A DNA stretch of 7,757 nucleotides. It comes from CAYNRQ01 sp964399875 (GTDB lineage: Archaea; Aenigmatarchaeota; Aenigmatarchaeia; QMZP01). The stretch covers positions 1-7,757 of the forward strand of contig CAYNRQ010000050.1 in the NCBI GenBank assembly GCA_964399875.1, read 5' to 3'. Below, in pieces: positions 5,306 through 7,757 of this stretch. A model generated the notes under the pieces. The model worked only from the letters and a program-made list of their open reading frames with translations. It was not told the origin of the DNA and ran no database searches. Within the stretch, counting starts at the first letter, position 1; each line of letters starts with the position of its first letter. The position numbers and the translations under genes were made by a program.

Positions 5306-6607
5306 ATGAAGGTTATGGTTGTTGGCGGCGGAGGCCGGGAGCATGCCCTTGCATGGAAGATTTCTCAGAGCAAAAAACTCTCCAGACTCTATGCCACATC
5401 ACCAGTAAATGCCGGTATCTCTGAATTGGCAGAACCTGTTCCCTACAGGCCTGAGCAAATAAATGAACTTGCTGATTATGCTGATGATAAAGGAATTGAC
5501 CTGACTGTGGTAGGACCAGAGGCCCCTCTGGCAGCAGGTATAGTGGATATTTTCCAGGAAAGAGACCTCAGAATATTCGGTCCGAACAAGGCAGCGGCAG
5601 AACTCGAGGCCAGCAAGAGCTATGCAAAAAAGCTGATGAGCAGAAACAACATCCCAACTGCCAGATATGTGGTTGCTACACACCCTGTCACAGCAAAATC
5701 ATATGTACATCAGACATGGAAAGATGATGCAAAATTGGTTGTTAAAGCAAGCGGACTGGCGGCAGGAAAAGGCGTGATAGTATGCGACACAAAGGAGCAG
5801 GCCATAAACGCTGTTGACAGGATAATGGTAAAAAAAGAATTCGGAAACGCTGGAGAAGAGGTTGTGATAGAAGAAAGGCTTTACGGGCCAGAGGCTTCTG
5901 TGATAGGAATCACCGGTAATGGGAAAGTATTCTTTTTCCCGGAATCCCAGGATTACAAACCCCTTAGGGATGGGGATAATGGCCCCAACACAGGAGGAAT
6001 GGGAGCCTATTCCCCTGTTCCTGTTGTAAGAGATGAAATATCAGAACAGATAAGACAAGAAGCGATTCTCCCAACCATGAAAGCAATGGACACTGATGGA
6101 AGGTTTTTCAGCGGGTGTGTGTATGCTGCTGTTATCCTGACACCGGAAGGCCCGAAGATCCTGGAATACAATGTGAGGTTCGGGGACCCGGAGACTCAGC
6201 CCCTGCTCATGAGATTGAATTCAGATTTGCTTCCTTACCTTGAAGCATGTGCTGATGGCAGGCTGAAAGAAATGCCAAACCTAGACTTCTCAAAAAAAGC
6301 AGCCGTGTGTGTGGTTCTTGCGTCTGAGGGATATCCATACTCATATGAAAAGGGTAAAAAAATAACAGGCCTTCCAGACGTTCAGGCAGACTTTGGTGAT
6401 GATGTTATGGTATTCCATGCAGGGACAAGAGAGCATGATGGCCACATCTATACAAGCGGCGGAAGAGTCCTGGGCGTGACAGCTCTTGGAGATACAGTGG
6501 ATAAGGCAGCTGATCTGGCTTATGAAGCCGCAGAAATGATAAAGTTTAACGGTAAATGCAACAGATCAGATATAGGAAGGAATGTTATGGAAAGGGGCAG
6601 GGTCTGA
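5306..6607 (+). CDS. purD: Phosphoribosylamine-glycine ligase (GAR synthetase)
   Basis: The 433-residue product is a full-length PurD, which joins glycine to 5-phosphoribosylamine with ATP, the second step of de novo purine synthesis. The N-domain begins MKVMVVGGGGREHALAWKI; VVGPEAPLAAGI (68-79) is the conserved N-domain block. The ATP-grasp part shows VKASGLAAGKGV (146-157), EERLYGPEASVI (189-200), QDYKPLRDGDNGPNTGGMGA in the 215-234 region, and EYNVRFGDPETQ (287-298) with metal-binding Glu and Asn. The C-terminal domain is intact to the RSDIG motif (420-424). The stop TGA shares its last A with the ATG of the purL remnant (TGATG), an arrangement typical of translationally coupled operon genes. 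No missing catalytic residue was seen. Confidence 0.96.
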   Translation: MKVMVVGGGGREHALAWKISQSKKLSRLYATSPVNAGISELAEPVPYRPEQINELADYADDKGIDLTVVGPEAPLAAGIVDIFQERDLRIFGPNKAAAELEASKSYAKKLMSRNNIPTARYVVATHPVTAKSYVHQTWKDDAKLVVKASGLAAGKGVIVCDTKEQAINAVDRIMVKKEFGNAGEEVVIEERLYGPEASVIGITGNGKVFFFPESQDYKPLRDGDNGPNTGGMGAYSPVPVVRDEISEQIRQEAILPTMKAMDTDGRFFSGCVYAAVILTPEGPKILEYNVRFGDPETQPLLMRLNSDLLPYLEACADGRLKEMPNLDFSKKAAVCVVLASEGYPYSYEKGKKITGLPDVQADFGDDVMVFHAGTREHDGHIYTSGGRVLGVTALGDTVDKAADLAYEAAEMIKFNGKCNRSDIGRNVMERGRV

Positions 6608-7307
6608 TGACAGAATTCAGATACTCTGATTCAAAACCACTGAAGGTTTTGTTCTTCTTCTCAGGCGGATTCAGCTTCGCTGATGACCTGGACGCTGGTA
6701 AGGGGTGGGCTGGCGTTGTGCAGTTCAATGAAAGAATACGTGACGAGTCGCAGCTTTCCTTGAGAGAGACGACACCTTCTCCCTTGGTGTATGCAACGGA
6801 TGTCAGGTGATGGCCTTGCTGGGCTGGGTTCCTTGGGAAGGCATTAAAATGGAAAGCCGGCCAATGTTTGTCAGGAACGAGTCCGGGATTTTTGAATCCA
6901 GAACTGTTGCTGTGAAGATTCTTCAGAGTCCATCTATATTTCTCATGGGCATGGAGAATTCAATCCTTGGCGTATGGGTAGCCCATTCAGAGGGCAGGTG
7001 TTTCTGGCCAGATGAGAGAATACTGAATCTGGCTGTAAACAGTGGCCAGAACCTAGCACCTATAAGATTCGTTGATGACTATGGAAAAGAAACACAGGAA
7101 TATCCCTACAACCCCAACGGATCCATGATGGGTATAACAGCCATTTGTTCGCGGAATGGGAGGCACCTGGTCATGATGCCCCACCCAGAAAGGCCATTCC
7201 TTGCGTGGCAGTGGTCTTACTGGCCTGAGGGATGGTCAGACATTAAGGTTTCGCCATGGCTCAGGTTGTTCCAGAATGCTAGGAACTGGTGTGAAGAAAC
7301 TGCATAG
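6607..7307 (+). pseudogene. purL: Truncated, frameshifted glutamine amidotransferase domain of large-type PurL (FGAM synthase)
   Basis: Large PurL converts FGAR to FGAM using ammonia released by its C-terminal glutaminase. From ATG 6607 the first frame gives GGFSFADDLDAGKGWA and FNERIRDE, then loses homology at about 6748. One added base there (GAC GAG T-C GCA) restores FAAFLERDDTFSLGVCNGCQ, with nucleophile Cys at 6792-6794. The downstream frame runs unbroken: RPMFVRNESGIFESR, VDDYGKETQEYPYNPNGS, MPHPER with His 7182-7184 and Glu 7188-7190, then SPWLRLFQNARNW and stop TAG. The catalytic triad codons survive. Missing are roughly 40 residues at the start of the domain and the whole synthase part (over 1000 residues in known large PurLs). 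The text resembles eukaryotic PFAS more than archaeal PurQ. It may be a relic left by deletion or transposition; a sequencing error could explain the frameshift but not the truncation. Confidence 0.85.
6632..6651 (+). terminator. 7-bp hairpin followed by T-rich stretch after purD
   Basis: CAAAACC (6632-6638) pairs perfectly with GGTTTTG (6645-6651) around a six-base loop, followed by TTCTTCTTCT. It lies 25 bases past the purD stop and just before recognisable PurL homology begins. It could act as a terminator or mark the rearrangement junction. Confidence 0.3.
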
Positions 7308-7337
7308 CAAGAAGCTGACCGACTAACTGTTTTAGAC

Positions 7338-7367
7338 CAAAACAGACTAAAAGCTGTTCTGGTTTTG
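7338..7367 (+). terminator. Hairpin after the purL remnant
   Basis: CAAAACAG (7338-7345) pairs with CTGGTTTTG (7359-7367), with one bulged G; an alternative inner pairing AACAG/CTGTT exists. Its arms resemble those of the hairpin at 6632-6651, so similar hairpins bracket the purL remnant. Confidence 0.3.
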
Positions 7368-7398
7368 TATTGTCAACTTAACGGTATATATTAAACTT

Positions 7399-7413
7399 GG
7401 CGTTGCCCAAAAA
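7399..7413. repeat. Possible terminal inverted repeat of the insertion sequence
   Basis: GGCGTTGCCCAAAAA lies immediately outside the transposase stop codon (7415-7417), where a compact insertion sequence would end. The other end is outside the window, so the inverted repeat cannot be confirmed, and no target duplication can be seen. Confidence 0.33.
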
Positions 7414-7414
7414 C

Positions 7415-7757
7415 CTAATGTCCTCGATTTCTGAAATCAGGTCGCAGGTCGAGCTCGAAAATCGCCCTCACCAGCATGCTGAAATTGTGACAGCAGACTC
7501 TGGTGAGAATCTTGCTCTTCTGTGAAACAGGTTTCTTGCTTCGAATGAAGGATAGATACTTCATCTTCATGGATGAGAATGTGGATTCGACATTGTTCCT
7601 CTTTCCATAGCTTTCCCTGAACTTCGCCTCATTCGTTTTCCACAGATTAACCATCTCATCCCAAGCCTGGGCACCAATCCACCACCTTTTCTTGCTTGCA
7701 AGTTTGGTGTTCTTCTTGGGCTTGAAGAAGGGCTTGGTATTGATTGACTTTACCAAT
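7415..7757 (-). CDS. DDE transposase, C-terminal part (runs off the window)
   Basis: The visible 113 residues are the C-terminal end of a DDE transposase of the IS4/IS5-like superfamily (DDE_Tnp_1 type). The key block YGKRNNVESTFSSMK carries the third catalytic acidic residue (Glu 57 of the visible part) and is followed by a basic stretch, RSKK, and a closing helix VCCHNFSMLVRAIF, as usual for this group. The 5' part, including the two catalytic Asp residues, lies beyond the right edge, so the frame is only open to the edge and no start can be chosen. It faces the purL remnant tail to tail, and the element may have helped break the purine operon. The exact IS family cannot be named from this part. 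Confidence 0.82.
   Translation of the reverse strand, partial: LVKSINTKPFFKPKKNTKLASKKRWWIGAQAWDEMVNLWKTNEAKFRESYGKRNNVESTFSSMKMKYLSFIRSKKPVSQKSKILTRVCCHNFSMLVRAIFELDLRPDFRNRGH

Noticed and set aside
6742..6794. Programmed frameshift in the purL fragment
   Set aside because: There is no slippery heptamer or obvious stimulatory structure, and the domain is also truncated at its start, so mutation or sequence error is simpler.

Overview
The window looks archaeal. It carries an archaeal-style Dph6 domain joined to an Ogg2-type DNA glycosylase, an archaeal Trm5-type tRNA methyltransferase, TATA-like boxes placed for leaderless or very short-leader mRNAs, and Shine-Dalgarno sequences of the GGTGATC type. 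The lineage cannot be fixed from the sequence. Short, reduced genes with AT-rich spacers would suit an uncultivated, possibly DPANN-like archaeon, but that is a guess.

Layout: 1-202 holds one copy of a dispersed repeat, a strong TATA box and a possible 37-residue leaderless gene. 203-619 (minus) is a small secreted protein. 706-1130 (plus) reads as a broken coiled-coil gene spread over three frames. 1173-2483 (minus) is the Dph6-Ogg2 fusion. 2484-2862 is a spacer with a possible 52-residue ORF and other coding-like scraps. 2863-3648 (minus) is a Trm5-family methyltransferase. 3649-3912 is a divergent promoter region containing a GC-rich, foldable island and the second copy of the repeat. 3913-5247 (plus) is an M29-family metallo-aminopeptidase with a basic N-terminal insertion. 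5306-6607 (plus) is purD. 6607-7307 (plus) is a truncated and frameshifted remnant of the glutamine amidotransferase domain of a large-type PurL. 7415-7757 (minus) is the C-terminal end of a DDE transposase that runs off the window.

How the genes relate: the intact genes are mostly housekeeping. Dph6 completes diphthamide on elongation factor 2 and Trm5 methylates G37 of tRNA, so both act on translational fidelity. Ogg2 repairs 8-oxoguanine. PurD and the PurL piece belong to consecutive parts of de novo purine synthesis (PurD makes GAR; PurL converts FGAR to FGAM). The purL piece starts on the last base of purD and lies beside a transposase, which suggests a purine operon broken by rearrangement. 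The four long genes are intact while two other stretches carry frameshifts, so true gene decay is more likely than uniformly poor sequence, though single-base errors cannot be excluded.

The most notable points are the Dph6-Ogg2 fusion with a Shine-Dalgarno-like site just before the Ogg2 domain, the eukaryote-like PurL amidotransferase remnant, and the GC-rich structured island with a repeat that sits upstream of TATA boxes at two loci. I found no CRISPR array, tRNA or rRNA.
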